DNA from: an uncultured Prevotella sp.
GTDB lineage: Bacteria > Bacteroidota > Bacteroidia > Bacteroidales > Bacteroidaceae
Length of the DNA: 44,326 bases
Reading direction: 5' to 3'
Assembly: GCA_905233425.1 (NCBI GenBank)
Contig: CAJOEC010000024.1
Location: forward strand, 1 to 44,326
The notes under the pieces were generated by a model. That model searched no databases and was not told where the DNA came from. It was given only the letters and a program-made list of their open reading frames with translations. Shown here piece after piece: positions 32,649 to 39,844 of this stretch. Position numbers and translations under genes: made by a program. Within the stretch, counting starts at the first letter, position 1. Every line of letters starts with the position of its first letter.

Positions 32649-33362
32649 CTATTCTACGGTGATTTGGTTGTCTTTCAGCGTGACTGTCAGACGCTCGAAC
32701 TGGTTGAGGTCGCAGACAACTTGATTGATGCCCTTCTGCGGATTCCACACGAAGCGGAAACGGAGCTGCCGGACTTCGTCGTTTGCAAACGTGACCTTGG
32801 CATGGTAGTGGGCGGCTATCTCTGGCAGCATCTTCTCCAGCGGGATGTTGTCGTAGATATAAGCATCATCCCCTCGGGCTGGCACAGGGTCTGCCCCTAC
32901 AGTGGAGAGGGGAACCTTCTTCGCTGTATCCGATACTGAAGTGTTTTCGCTCCCCTCGCCCTTTGGAGAGGGGCTGGGGTTGAGGCTCCAGATGGCAGCA
33001 AAGGCAATACCAGATACAAGCAATACTCCGATGAAAGAGGCTGCCATCTTCATAAATGAAGAATTGGGCTTTGTCGCTGGTGATGTTGTAGCAAATTTTT
33101 CACTTTTCACTATTAACTTTTCACTTGTCCTTTGCCATGCGGCATCTACATTGACGGGCTTGTCGGCCTGACGCTGGCGACTGCTGCGTTTGGCCTCTAC
33201 CATTATACGGTAGGTCTCGCGTGTTTCTTCATCACGGTTGATGATGTCCAGGATTTCCTGCTCGGTGTATGCCTCGGGGTTGTCGAGCATTTCCAGCAGC
33301 TGGCGGATGTTCTTGCTTGGGCAAGCGACCTTTGAGGTCGAGCGGTCATTGTTCGTTTCCAT
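32649..33362 (-). CDS. Anti-sigma factor, FecR-type with DUF4974, apparently without the FecR core
   Basis: The 237-aa protein has a cytoplasmic N-terminus (about 1-105), one membrane span (about 108-128, AASFIGVLLVSGIAFAAIW) and a periplasmic C-terminal DUF4974-like domain (about 170-237, NIPLEKMLPEIAAHYHAKV). The central FecR domain, normally about 95 residues, is not visible. Instead the periplasmic linker is made from repeat words (PSPSPKGEG and VGADPVPARG, from 32950-32990 and 32876-32900). The cytoplasmic part also contains a heptad-repeat segment (33085-33125), and a further palindrome is encoded at the N-terminus (33321-33344). It lies 6 bp after the ECF sigma gene and 9 bp before the receptor gene. 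Confidence 0.75.
   Translation of the reverse strand: METNNDRSTSKVACPSKNIRQLLEMLDNPEAYTEQEILDIINRDEETRETYRIMVEAKRSSRQRQADKPVNVDAAWQRTSEKLIVKSEKFATTSPATKPNSSFMKMAASFIGVLLVSGIAFAAIWSLNPSPSPKGEGSENTSVSDTAKKVPLSTVGADPVPARGDDAYIYDNIPLEKMLPEIAAHYHAKVTFANDEVRQLRFRFVWNPQKGINQVVCDLNQFERLTVTLKDNQITVE
32876..32900. repeat. Short repeat GGGCTGGCAC...GCCCCTAC inside the anti-sigma gene
   Basis: It matches 24315-24339 at 23 of 25 positions. It is translated in the periplasmic linker of the anti-sigma factor. Confidence 0.75.
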
Positions 33363-33368
33363 AATCTT

Positions 33369-33950
33369 TTAGCGTTTGAAGTGATTTCTGATTTTCTGAA
33401 TGCTCTGGGCGAGATACTTGTAGGTGGTATTCGGATTCAGACCGAGCCGACGGGCAATCTCTGCGATGGTCAGGTCTTCGTCGAAACGGAGGTGGAAGAT
33501 GCTGCGGTGGGGCTCCTCTAATTGTTCGTCAACGAAAACCGCAATGTCGTCGAGCTGTTCCAGTTGTCTGTCAATGGGCTGTAGGTCGGCCTCGGCTTCC
33601 ACCGGCAACAAGTTCTTCACCCGTTCATGCAGCTGCATCTGCCGTATTCTGTTCAGACAGGCGTTGCGTACAGAAATAAGGAGATAGGAATCGCTCTTGC
33701 GTCCCGTCGGTAGCAAGCGACCAGAGGTCGGGCGCTTGTCCTCGGTGCGGACGCGACACGTCGCGTCCCTACAGGATGGAATGTCGCTGTCGGCAATTCG
33801 CAGAAAGATGTCCTGTACCACGTCCTCGGCCTCGCCGTCAATTCCCGAACAGCGTTCGCCTACCCGTCTTTCGCCCAGCATGACTCTGGCCAAACGGATC
33901 ATCTCGCTGTAGTTCCGGCGGAAAAGCTGTTCCAATTCTTTTTTCGTCAT
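33369..33950 (-). CDS. ECF RNA polymerase sigma factor with a repeat-encoded insert
   Basis: A group IV sigma-70 factor that directs RNA polymerase to the receptor operon when released by the anti-sigma factor. Region 2 begins ELEQLFRRNYSEMIRLARVML and continues EDVVQDIFLRIAD. Region 4 ends LTIAEIARRLGLNPNTTYKYL. Between regions 2.2 and 2.3 (about residues 59-85) lies an unusual segment, PSCRDATCRVRTEDKRPTSG, encoded by two palindromic repeats (33713-33738 and 33749-33772); ordinary ECF factors have a short loop there. I choose ATG 33950, with AGGG 8 nt upstream. An ATG at 33956 and a frame open to 33995 are possible. The three genes sigma, anti-sigma and receptor form one operon. Confidence 0.85.
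   Translation of the reverse strand: MTKKELEQLFRRNYSEMIRLARVMLGERRVGERCSGIDGEAEDVVQDIFLRIADSDIPSCRDATCRVRTEDKRPTSGRLLPTGRKSDSYLLISVRNACLNRIRQMQLHERVKNLLPVEAEADLQPIDRQLEQLDDIAVFVDEQLEEPHRSIFHLRFDEDLTIAEIARRLGLNPNTTYKYLAQSIQKIRNHFKR
33713..33738. repeat. Palindromic repeat GCAAGCGACC...GCGCTTG inside the sigma gene
   Basis: A related word, gcaagcgacctttgaggtcg, stands at 33321-33344 inside the neighbouring anti-sigma gene. Both are in frame. Confidence 0.55.
33749..33772. repeat. GGACGCGA-N4-TCGCGTCC palindrome inside the sigma gene
   Basis: A perfect palindrome followed by CTAC. The same word is at 34528-34551 (in folK), 34851-34874 (end of a tandem array) and 37190-37213 (5' leader of maeB). 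Confidence 0.85.
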
Positions 33951-34124
33951 AGTCATATCCCTTGCTTTCGCCAGCCCCTTGTCAAGTGGCTTCAAATATC
34001 AAGCATGTCATTCTTTCAAATCATTGCACCCCATTTCAGGGCACTTCTATATATAAGACACTTCATCCCCCTTGTTTTTTTACGGAAACACCAACTTTTT
34101 TCCTTTTTTTGCTATTGGCGCATG

Positions 34125-34163
34125 AAAAAAGCCCTCGGCAAAGAGGAGGGGGGATGCCGAGGG
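34125..34163 (-). terminator. Terminator of folK
   Basis: The stem ccctcggca/tgccgaggg is followed on the minus strand by a T6 run, 35 bp after the folK stop. The gap 33951-34197 otherwise holds nothing recognisable. Confidence 0.85.
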
Positions 34164-34197
34164 TGAAAGTCTTGTTACTAGGTGGTGAGGTTTTGTT

Positions 34198-34740
34198 TTA
34201 CACTTCCTGCTCGTCAGGAATGATGACTTGTGGGAGCAGGTTGGTGACGTATGGGCGTGACCAGTCGCGCAGATGGTGGCGCTGGTCTCCATAGAGGAGG
34301 ATGTCGAGGTCTATAGGGACGATGCCTTGTCGGCGGAGGTCGGGGGTACGGCCAAGGCGAGCCTCGATGTCTTTGAGGGCGGCCTGGAGGAGGTCAAAGG
34401 GTAGGGTGGTGAGGGCTGCGACGAGCTGGTTGAGGTAGAGGGGAGCGCCGGCTGGCACAGGGTCTGGGCGGGCTGGCACAGGCTCTGGGCGGGCTGGAAG
34501 AGGGTCTGGGTGGACTGGTACGGGGCCGGACGCGACACGTCGCGTCCCTACGGTGGCGGCTGGGGGGGATGAGGTTATCGGCCCTGCGGCTGGGGGGGAT
34601 GAGGGTATCGGCTCTGTCCATATCTCTTCGGTATAGTTGCAATGGGAGAGAATCTGCGCCAGACGCTGACGTGCCTGGTGCAGATTCTGCTTCTGCTGGT
34701 GGTTGCTGCCGAGGGAGATTATGACTTTATGGGCTTCCAT
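34198..34740 (-). CDS. folK: 2-amino-4-hydroxy-6-hydroxymethyldihydropteridine pyrophosphokinase with a Pro-rich repeat insert
   Basis: It transfers pyrophosphate from ATP to 6-hydroxymethyl-dihydropterin in folate synthesis. MEAHKVIISLGSN starts the fold. PLYLNQLVAALTTL, LKDIEARLGR and the catalytic PIDLDILLYG follow. Between the first third and YLN, about 45 extra residues (about 45-88) are inserted, a P/A/R/V-rich segment encoded by 21-bp tandem repeats (34450-34527), the palindrome 34528-34551 and a gctgggggggatgag duplication. I choose ATG 34740. An upstream frame runs on through a 17-bp repeat array and is not native. Function is probably retained because all conserved segments are intact. 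It is convergent with nothing and ends at a strong terminator. Confidence 0.85.
   Translation of the reverse strand: MEAHKVIISLGSNHQQKQNLHQARQRLAQILSHCNYTEEIWTEPIPSSPPAAGPITSSPPAATVGTRRVASGPVPVHPDPLPARPEPVPARPDPVPAGAPLYLNQLVAALTTLPFDLLQAALKDIEARLGRTPDLRRQGIVPIDLDILLYGDQRHHLRDWSRPYVTNLLPQVIIPDEQEV
34450..34527. repeat. 21-bp tandem repeat inside folK
   Basis: Three and a half units of ggctggcacagggtctgggc type. Each encodes a seven-residue peptide (PARPDPV) on the minus strand. The unit is related to the 25-bp repeat at 24315 and 32876. Confidence 0.85.
34528..34551. repeat. GGACGCGA-N4-TCGCGTCC palindrome inside folK
   Basis: Identical to 33749-33772. It is translated as GTRRVAS on the minus strand. 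Confidence 0.85.
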
Positions 34741-34764
34741 ATCGGGCTGTTGGTGGCAGGAATG

Positions 34765-34874
34765 CGGACGCGACGCTTCGTCGGACGCGACACGTCGTCG
34801 GACGCGACACTTCGTCGGACGCGACACTTCGTCGGACGCGACACTTCGTCGGACGCGACACGTCGCGTCCCTAC
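34765..34874. repeat. 17-bp tandem array between folK and maeB, ending in the GGACGCGA palindrome
   Basis: Six units of ggacgcgacacttcgtc or close variants; the last is the complete palindrome, whose end touches the maeB stop codon (34874-34876). It fills nearly all of the gap between the two genes. It looks like an expansion of the half-palindrome. There are no unique spacers, so it is not a CRISPR array. Confidence 0.9.
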
Positions 34875-37162
34875 TAACTCCTGTGTACGATTTTGTCGAC
34901 GAAGGCGTCGATGGTTGCTACGGCTACGATGTTGACGACATCGCGGACTGATGCTCCGAAGTCGATGAAGTGTATGGGCTTGTTGAGGCCTATCTGTATT
35001 GGGCCGATGATTTCGGCGTCTGTTCCGAGCATCTGCAGCATCTTGTAGCTTGATCGTGCGGAGGTGAGGTTGGGGAACACGAGCGCGTTCACGTCCTTGC
35101 CGAAGAGGCGGGTGAAGGGGTACTGCTGGTCGCGCAGCTCGCGGTCGAGGGCGAAGCCTATCTGCATCTCTCCGTCGACGGCGAGGTCGGGGTAGCGACG
35201 ATGCAGCTCCTCCACGGCATGTCGCACCTTCATTGCGCCGTCGCTCTGCGAGGAGCCGAAGTTGGAGTGCGAGATCATGGAGATGACTGGCTTCTCGTTG
35301 AAGAACCTTACTGCTGTTGCGGCGAGCTTGGCAATGTCCACAAGAGTGTCGGAGTCGGGGTTCTCGTTGACCATCGTGTCGGCGATGTAGATGGTACCCT
35401 TGGGCGAGTTGATGATGTGCATTGCTGCGAAATGGTTGTACTCTGGGCGTATGCCGATGACCTCCTTGACGACCTTGACGGTGTTTGAGTATTTGGTGTA
35501 GAGACCTGTGATGAACGCGTCGGCATCGCCTGTCTCGACCATCATCATTCCGAAGTAGTTGCGCTCGAACATCTTGTCGTTTGCCTCCTGGAATGTGTAG
35601 CCGTCGCGCTGTCGCTTTTCTGTGAGTATGCGTGCGTAGCGTTCGCGCCGCTCCTGCTCTGAGGGGTGGCGCAGGTTGACAATCTCTATTCCTTCGAGCG
35701 AGAGGTCGAGTTCCTTTGCCATCTTGGCTATAACCTCGTCGTTGCCGAGGAGTATGGGGTGGCAGATGCCCTCGGCGTGAGCCTGTGCTGCGGCGCGAAG
35801 CATTGTGGGGTGTACTGCCTCGGCGAATACTACGCGCTGTGGGTGTTTCCGTGCTGTCTCGTAGAGCTTCTGTGTGAGCTTCGTCTCCTGTCCGAGGAGC
35901 AGCGACAGAGACTTCTTGTAGCCGTCCCAGTCGGCGATGTTACGGCGTGCCACACCGCTGTCTATTGCTGCTCGTGCGACGGCTGCGCTCACCTCAGAGA
36001 TGAGTCGCGGGTCGACGGGCTTTGGGATGAAATAGTCGCGGCCGAATCGGAGGTTGTTCACCTTGTAGACATCGTTCACCACGTCGGGCACCGGCTGCTT
36101 GGCAAGGTCGGCTATGGCGTGGACGGCGGCGAGTTTCATCTCCTCGTTGATGGCCGTGGCGTGGACGTCGAGTGCCCCGCGGAAGATGTAGGGGAAACCG
36201 ATGACGTTGTTGATTTGGTTGGGGTAGTCGGTGCGGCCTGTCGACATGAGCACGTCGGGGCGTGCGTCCATTGCGTCCTCATAGCTTATCTCGGGTACCG
36301 GGTTGGCGAGGGCGAAGATAATGGGGTTGGGACCCATCGAGCGCACCATGTCCTTGGTCAGCACGTTGCCTTTGGAGAGACCGACGAACACGTCGGCTCC
36401 CTTCACGGCCTCCTCGAGTGTGCGTATGTCGCGGCGCGAGGTGGCGAAGAAGCGCTTCTGCTCGTTCAGGTCCTGGCGGTCGGCAGAGATGACACCCTTC
36501 GAGTCGAGCATGACGATGTTCTTCTTCTGTGCGCCGATGGCCATGTAGAGCTTTGTACACGAGATGGCAGCGGCACCTGCGCCGTTGACGACTATCTGCA
36601 CTTGGGCGATGTCCTTGCCGATGACCTCGAGGGCGTTTTTCAGTCCGGCGGCGCTGATGATTGCCGTGCCGTGCTGGTCGTCGTGCATCACGGGTATGTC
36701 GAGCGTCCGTTTCAGCCGCTCCTCTATGTAGAAGCACTCAGGGGCCTTGATGTCCTCGAGGTTGATGCCTCCAAAGGTGGGGGCGATGCGCTCCACTGCC
36801 TCGCAGAACTTCTCAGGGTCTTTCTCATTGACCTCGATGTCGAACACGTCGATGCCGCCGTAGATCTTGAACAGCAGTCCCTTTCCCTCCATGACGGGCT
36901 TGCCGCTCATGGCCCCGATGTCGCCGAGTCCGAGCACGGCTGTGCCGTTGCTTATCACGGCGACGAGGTTGCCCTTGTCGGTGTAGCGGTAGGCATCGTC
37001 GGGGTTCTGCTGAATCTCCAAGCAGGGATAGGCCACGCCGGGCGAGTAGGCCAGCGACAGGTCGGTTTGTGTACGGTAAGCCTTTGTGGGCTTCACTTCA
37101 ATCTTTCCGGGGCGCCCGCTCTCGTGGTAGAGCAGCGCGTCTTCTTTGGTAATCGTTGCCAT
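34874..37162 (-). CDS. maeB: NADP-dependent malic enzyme (malic enzyme-phosphotransacetylase-like fusion)
   Basis: It oxidatively decarboxylates malate to pyruvate, producing NADPH. The malic enzyme part (about 1-425) shows [30 protein letters not shown], the metal-site segment [10 protein letters not shown], and the nucleotide-binding NGAGAAAI. The C-terminal part (about 430-762) is homologous to phosphotransacetylase ([48 protein letters not shown]), usually regulatory in MaeB. The 762-aa length is standard. A -7 box stands at 37240-37248, and the leader carries a GGACGCGA palindrome (37190-37213). Confidence 0.95.
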   Translation of the reverse strand: MATITKEDALLYHESGRPGKIEVKPTKAYRTQTDLSLAYSPGVAYPCLEIQQNPDDAYRYTDKGNLVAVISNGTAVLGLGDIGAMSGKPVMEGKGLLFKIYGGIDVFDIEVNEKDPEKFCEAVERIAPTFGGINLEDIKAPECFYIEERLKRTLDIPVMHDDQHGTAIISAAGLKNALEVIGKDIAQVQIVVNGAGAAAISCTKLYMAIGAQKKNIVMLDSKGVISADRQDLNEQKRFFATSRRDIRTLEEAVKGADVFVGLSKGNVLTKDMVRSMGPNPIIFALANPVPEISYEDAMDARPDVLMSTGRTDYPNQINNVIGFPYIFRGALDVHATAINEEMKLAAVHAIADLAKQPVPDVVNDVYKVNNLRFGRDYFIPKPVDPRLISEVSAAVARAAIDSGVARRNIADWDGYKKSLSLLLGQETKLTQKLYETARKHPQRVVFAEAVHPTMLRAAAQAHAEGICHPILLGNDEVIAKMAKELDLSLEGIEIVNLRHPSEQERRERYARILTEKRQRDGYTFQEANDKMFERNYFGMMMVETGDADAFITGLYTKYSNTVKVVKEVIGIRPEYNHFAAMHIINSPKGTIYIADTMVNENPDSDTLVDIAKLAATAVRFFNEKPVISMISHSNFGSSQSDGAMKVRHAVEELHRRYPDLAVDGEMQIGFALDRELRDQQYPFTRLFGKDVNALVFPNLTSARSSYKMLQMLGTDAEIIGPIQIGLNKPIHFIDFGASVRDVVNIVAVATIDAFVDKIVHRS

Positions 37163-37189
37163 CTGTTAAATATGCGATTTACTGATTAC

Positions 37190-37213
37190 GGACGCGATGC
37201 ATCGCGTCCCTAC
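37190..37213. repeat. GGACGCGA-N4-TCGCGTCC palindrome in the maeB leader
   Basis: The central four bases are TGCA instead of CACG; the arms and the trailing CTAC are unchanged. It lies between the -7 box and the start codon, so the maeB mRNA would begin with this hairpin. Confidence 0.8.
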
Positions 37214-37239
37214 AATTTACGATTTGGTTGTTTCGGGTT

Positions 37240-37248
37240 GCAAAATTA
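37240..37248 (-). promoter_or_regulatory. -7 promoter box of maeB
   Basis: On the minus strand it reads TAATTTTGC, 77 nt upstream of the ATG. Confidence 0.5.
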
Positions 37249-37338
37249 CGAAAAAAAATTGCGAGGGCGAAGCGATTTTGGAAGTTTTTCGCATTTCGGG
37301 CTTATTTTGTGCCTCATGTGTGATTTGTGGCGCAAAAG

Positions 37339-37370
37339 TTTGGCGGATTGGGGAAATAGTCGTAACTTTA
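37339..37370 (+). promoter_or_regulatory. Promoter of the SusD/dockerin gene
   Basis: TTTG (37339-37342) and TAACTTTA (37363-37370) are 20 nt apart, 24 nt before the start codon. Confidence 0.65.
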
Positions 37371-37394
37371 CGGCCAAAATCGGAATGACTAAAA

Positions 37395-39551
37395 ATGAAA
37401 CAAAGACTTTTCATGCTGCTGGCAGTGGTGCTGCTGGGAAGCGCAAGTGCTTTCGCACAGAGTGTTTCGCTGAAGGGCGACGTGAACGAAGACGGCAGGG
37501 TTGACGTGGCCGACATCGCCATGATCATCAACATCATGGCCAATGGACAAACGACGGTAGAAACCGAAGAGTATGAGACCTTCAAGACTTTCAGCAAATT
37601 CCAGGGGTATATTGAGGAAATCTATAGTCTGGTTCCTGACAAGCAGAAGGTCAACTATTGTACCGCATGGAATTTTGGTGACGATGACGTCCATAACCCC
37701 GAAGGCTTTGCGCACATGGATCACCAGGTGGACGTTGGAAACTATCGAGACTGGTACACCAACAACCAGTGCTGGCTGAATGGCGAAAGAAGCTCACTCT
37801 GGAGAAACTCATGGTACTGCATTCGTAAATGCAATTTGGGTATTGAACACATCAAGTCGCTCTCTGGAACTGACGAGGAGCGCGACCTGCTGCTCGGACA
37901 GTTGTATTTCTTCCGTGCATGGTGGCATTTCGAGCTGATGTGCTACTTCGGCGGTCTGCCATACGTTGACAGAAGTTCTGGGGATTCAGACCTGACTAAT
38001 TGGGAAGAAGCCGGCCCCTATTATATCTCCGTCGACGGTAGTAAAAGCCCCTACACAGGATATAAGGAAACTTCCGTTGCCAAGATTCCAGAACTTCCCC
38101 GCCTCTCTTTCCAGGAATGTGCCGACCGCTGTGCAGAAGACTTCGAAAGGGCTTACGATCTCCTCCCTTTAGACTGGGACGAGATACTTACTGGCATTTA
38201 TACCTACGCAAAGAACGAACTGCGTGTCAACAAGTTCATGGCACTTTGCTACCTTGGCAAGTGTTACCTCTGGGCGGGCTCTCCGCTGATGAAGGAGTTT
38301 GAGAAAACCAAGGATGGCTACGAGCCCCAGCTCTTAAATGCCAGCTCCAACGGCAAGACCTACGACTACGATGTTAAATACTGCAAGAAGGCAGCCGAGA
38401 CACTCGGCAAGGCGCTTGACATGGTGAACAAAGGACAGGTAAGCTACAAGCTGGCAGAGTTCAGTTATTATAATATTTACGACCATGAGCGTGATGATTA
38501 CTCATGGACCTGTTACTCTGACATCTTCTATACCGTAAAGCAAGTATGGCGTATGCCTGGTACTACTGAGGCCATCTTCCGTGGTGCTTTTCCTGGAGCG
38601 AACACTGCCAATTGGAACTGCGCAAAGACCTTTGGGCCCAAGGTGGCGGGGCTTGTGGCACACGACAACATCATCCACCAACCCACGGCAAACCTGGTCG
38701 ACCAGTACGGAATGGCCAACGGGCAACCCATCTATCTTGTACGCAATGGTCAGTATGTGCTGAACGAAGAGTCGGGTTGGGACCCCGAGCATCCATACAA
38801 GAACCGTGACCCACGGTTCTATCACGACATCGTGTTCGACGGCTTCCATTATGTTGTCAACACCGATGCCTTGAATAGAGACCAGAGGAAACTTGAATAC
38901 TGCTCACTTTACACCGGTGGTGCCATGCGCGATGTAGACTCTGCAAGCTGCACGGGCTATTTCATCCAGAAGCTTGTGCCCCATCAGTGTAACGAGGGAG
39001 ACAGGTGGTACGACTATTATTACGCTTTCCAGAGCTATATGCCTTACATGCGTCTCGCCGACGTCTATCTGATGTATGCAGAGGCACAGGCAGCTATTGC
39101 AGACGGCGCAAGCGGCCTGAAGGAAAAGCCTGTCTATTGCCCGTCGCTGTCGGCTGTCGATGCCATCAACGCCCTCCGCGACCGCGTAAGCTCCGACGAT
39201 TATCCCATGGAACACGTACAGGCAAACCTCATGGACACCCGTGAGCATTTCATTGACGAAGTGCGCCGCGAGCGTGCCGTGGAACTGTCCTTCGAGGGCT
39301 TCCGCTGGTGCGACCTCCAGCGCTGGCTCCTCCTTACCGAGCCTCCTTACACGGTGAAATACTCTCACGAGTTCGACCGCTTAGAAACAGACGCATGGTT
39401 TAAGACCCACGACCCGAAGGACGCCAAGGTCGGTAACTTCCACAAGCAAGAACTCATCACCCGGCCTTTAGAGTCGAAGCACTACTGGTTCCCGCTGCCC
39501 GACAAGGACATTAATCTTTACGAGGGATTCCCCCAGAATCCTGGTTGGTAA
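37395..39551 (+). CDS. SusD/RagB-like protein fused to an N-terminal dockerin-like repeat, not a lipoprotein
   Basis: The 718-aa product begins with a type I signal peptide (about 1-21, ending SAFA-Q). A dockerin-type repeat GDVNxDxxVDVADIAxII follows at about 28-45, and the rest is a SusD/RagB fold: LLLGQLYFFRAWWHFELMCYFGGLPYV, NELRVNKFMALCYLGKCYLWAGSPL, PYMRLADVYLMYAEAQAA, and a C-terminal FIDEVRRERAVELSFEGFRWCDL. SusD proteins normally capture glycans on the cell surface as lipoproteins and pair with a SusC transporter. Here there is no lipobox cysteine and no SusC gene nearby. The dockerin-like module matches the one at 24474-25403. A secreted, possibly scaffold-bound or T9SS-exported glycan-binding protein is one reading. 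Confidence 0.8.
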   Translation: MKQRLFMLLAVVLLGSASAFAQSVSLKGDVNEDGRVDVADIAMIINIMANGQTTVETEEYETFKTFSKFQGYIEEIYSLVPDKQKVNYCTAWNFGDDDVHNPEGFAHMDHQVDVGNYRDWYTNNQCWLNGERSSLWRNSWYCIRKCNLGIEHIKSLSGTDEERDLLLGQLYFFRAWWHFELMCYFGGLPYVDRSSGDSDLTNWEEAGPYYISVDGSKSPYTGYKETSVAKIPELPRLSFQECADRCAEDFERAYDLLPLDWDEILTGIYTYAKNELRVNKFMALCYLGKCYLWAGSPLMKEFEKTKDGYEPQLLNASSNGKTYDYDVKYCKKAAETLGKALDMVNKGQVSYKLAEFSYYNIYDHERDDYSWTCYSDIFYTVKQVWRMPGTTEAIFRGAFPGANTANWNCAKTFGPKVAGLVAHDNIIHQPTANLVDQYGMANGQPIYLVRNGQYVLNEESGWDPEHPYKNRDPRFYHDIVFDGFHYVVNTDALNRDQRKLEYCSLYTGGAMRDVDSASCTGYFIQKLVPHQCNEGDRWYDYYYAFQSYMPYMRLADVYLMYAEAQAAIADGASGLKEKPVYCPSLSAVDAINALRDRVSSDDYPMEHVQANLMDTREHFIDEVRRERAVELSFEGFRWCDLQRWLLLTEPPYTVKYSHEFDRLETDAWFKTHDPKDAKVGNFHKQELITRPLESKHYWFPLPDKDINLYEGFPQNPGW

Positions 39552-39580
39552 GAATACGTTCTTCTTACGGATACGAATTT

Positions 39581-39664
39581 GGGTTCACAGCGGCCGCTGT
39601 GAACAATCACGGCGGCCGCCGTGAATATTTTTGGCGACCGCTGTGAATGTTTTTGGCGGCCGCT
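39581..39664. repeat. GGCGGCCGCCGTGAA direct-repeat cluster (copy 2)
   Basis: Same structure as 25480-25565, beginning gggttcac and ending in gcggccgct, 29 bp after the stop of the SusD-like gene. A cggggacg/cgtccccg hairpin follows (about 39674-39710). The remaining gap to 39844 holds the next promoter. Confidence 0.85.
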
Positions 39665-39764
39665 AAAAAAGGGCGGGGACGTACCTTCCTCCTTGGAAGA
39701 TGCGTCCCCGCTCCCACTTTGCCCCGTCCTCTTGCCTACGGCATGAGGGGAATCTGTCAAAAAT

Positions 39765-39791
39765 CGGGCGAATCGTTTGGCGGTTCGCCCG
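39765..39791. promoter_or_regulatory. Operator-like palindrome over the -33 box
   Basis: CGGGCGAA and TTCGCCCG face each other around the TTTG of the next promoter, so a bound protein would block it. The placement parallels the palindromes at 7017 and 14544. Confidence 0.5.
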
Positions 39792-39807
39792 CTTTTTCGT
39801 AACTTTG
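39776..39807 (+). promoter_or_regulatory. Promoter of the PF09820-type ATPase
   Basis: TTTG (39776-39779) and TAACTTTG (39800-39807) are 20 nt apart, 37 nt before the ATG. Confidence 0.8.
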
Positions 39808-39844
39808 CAGCGGGAAGTCGGAAACATTAAAAAAACAGAACATC

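Noticed and set aside
34765..34874. Possible CRISPR-like array
   Set aside because: The 17-bp units are contiguous with no unique spacers and there are no cas genes; it is a plain tandem repeat.
35666..37504. A 612-codon open frame on the plus strand opposite maeB
   Set aside because: It is antisense to a full-length, motif-complete malic enzyme; GC-rich codon use of maeB keeps the opposite frame open. The translation is Val/Gly/His-rich without any domain.
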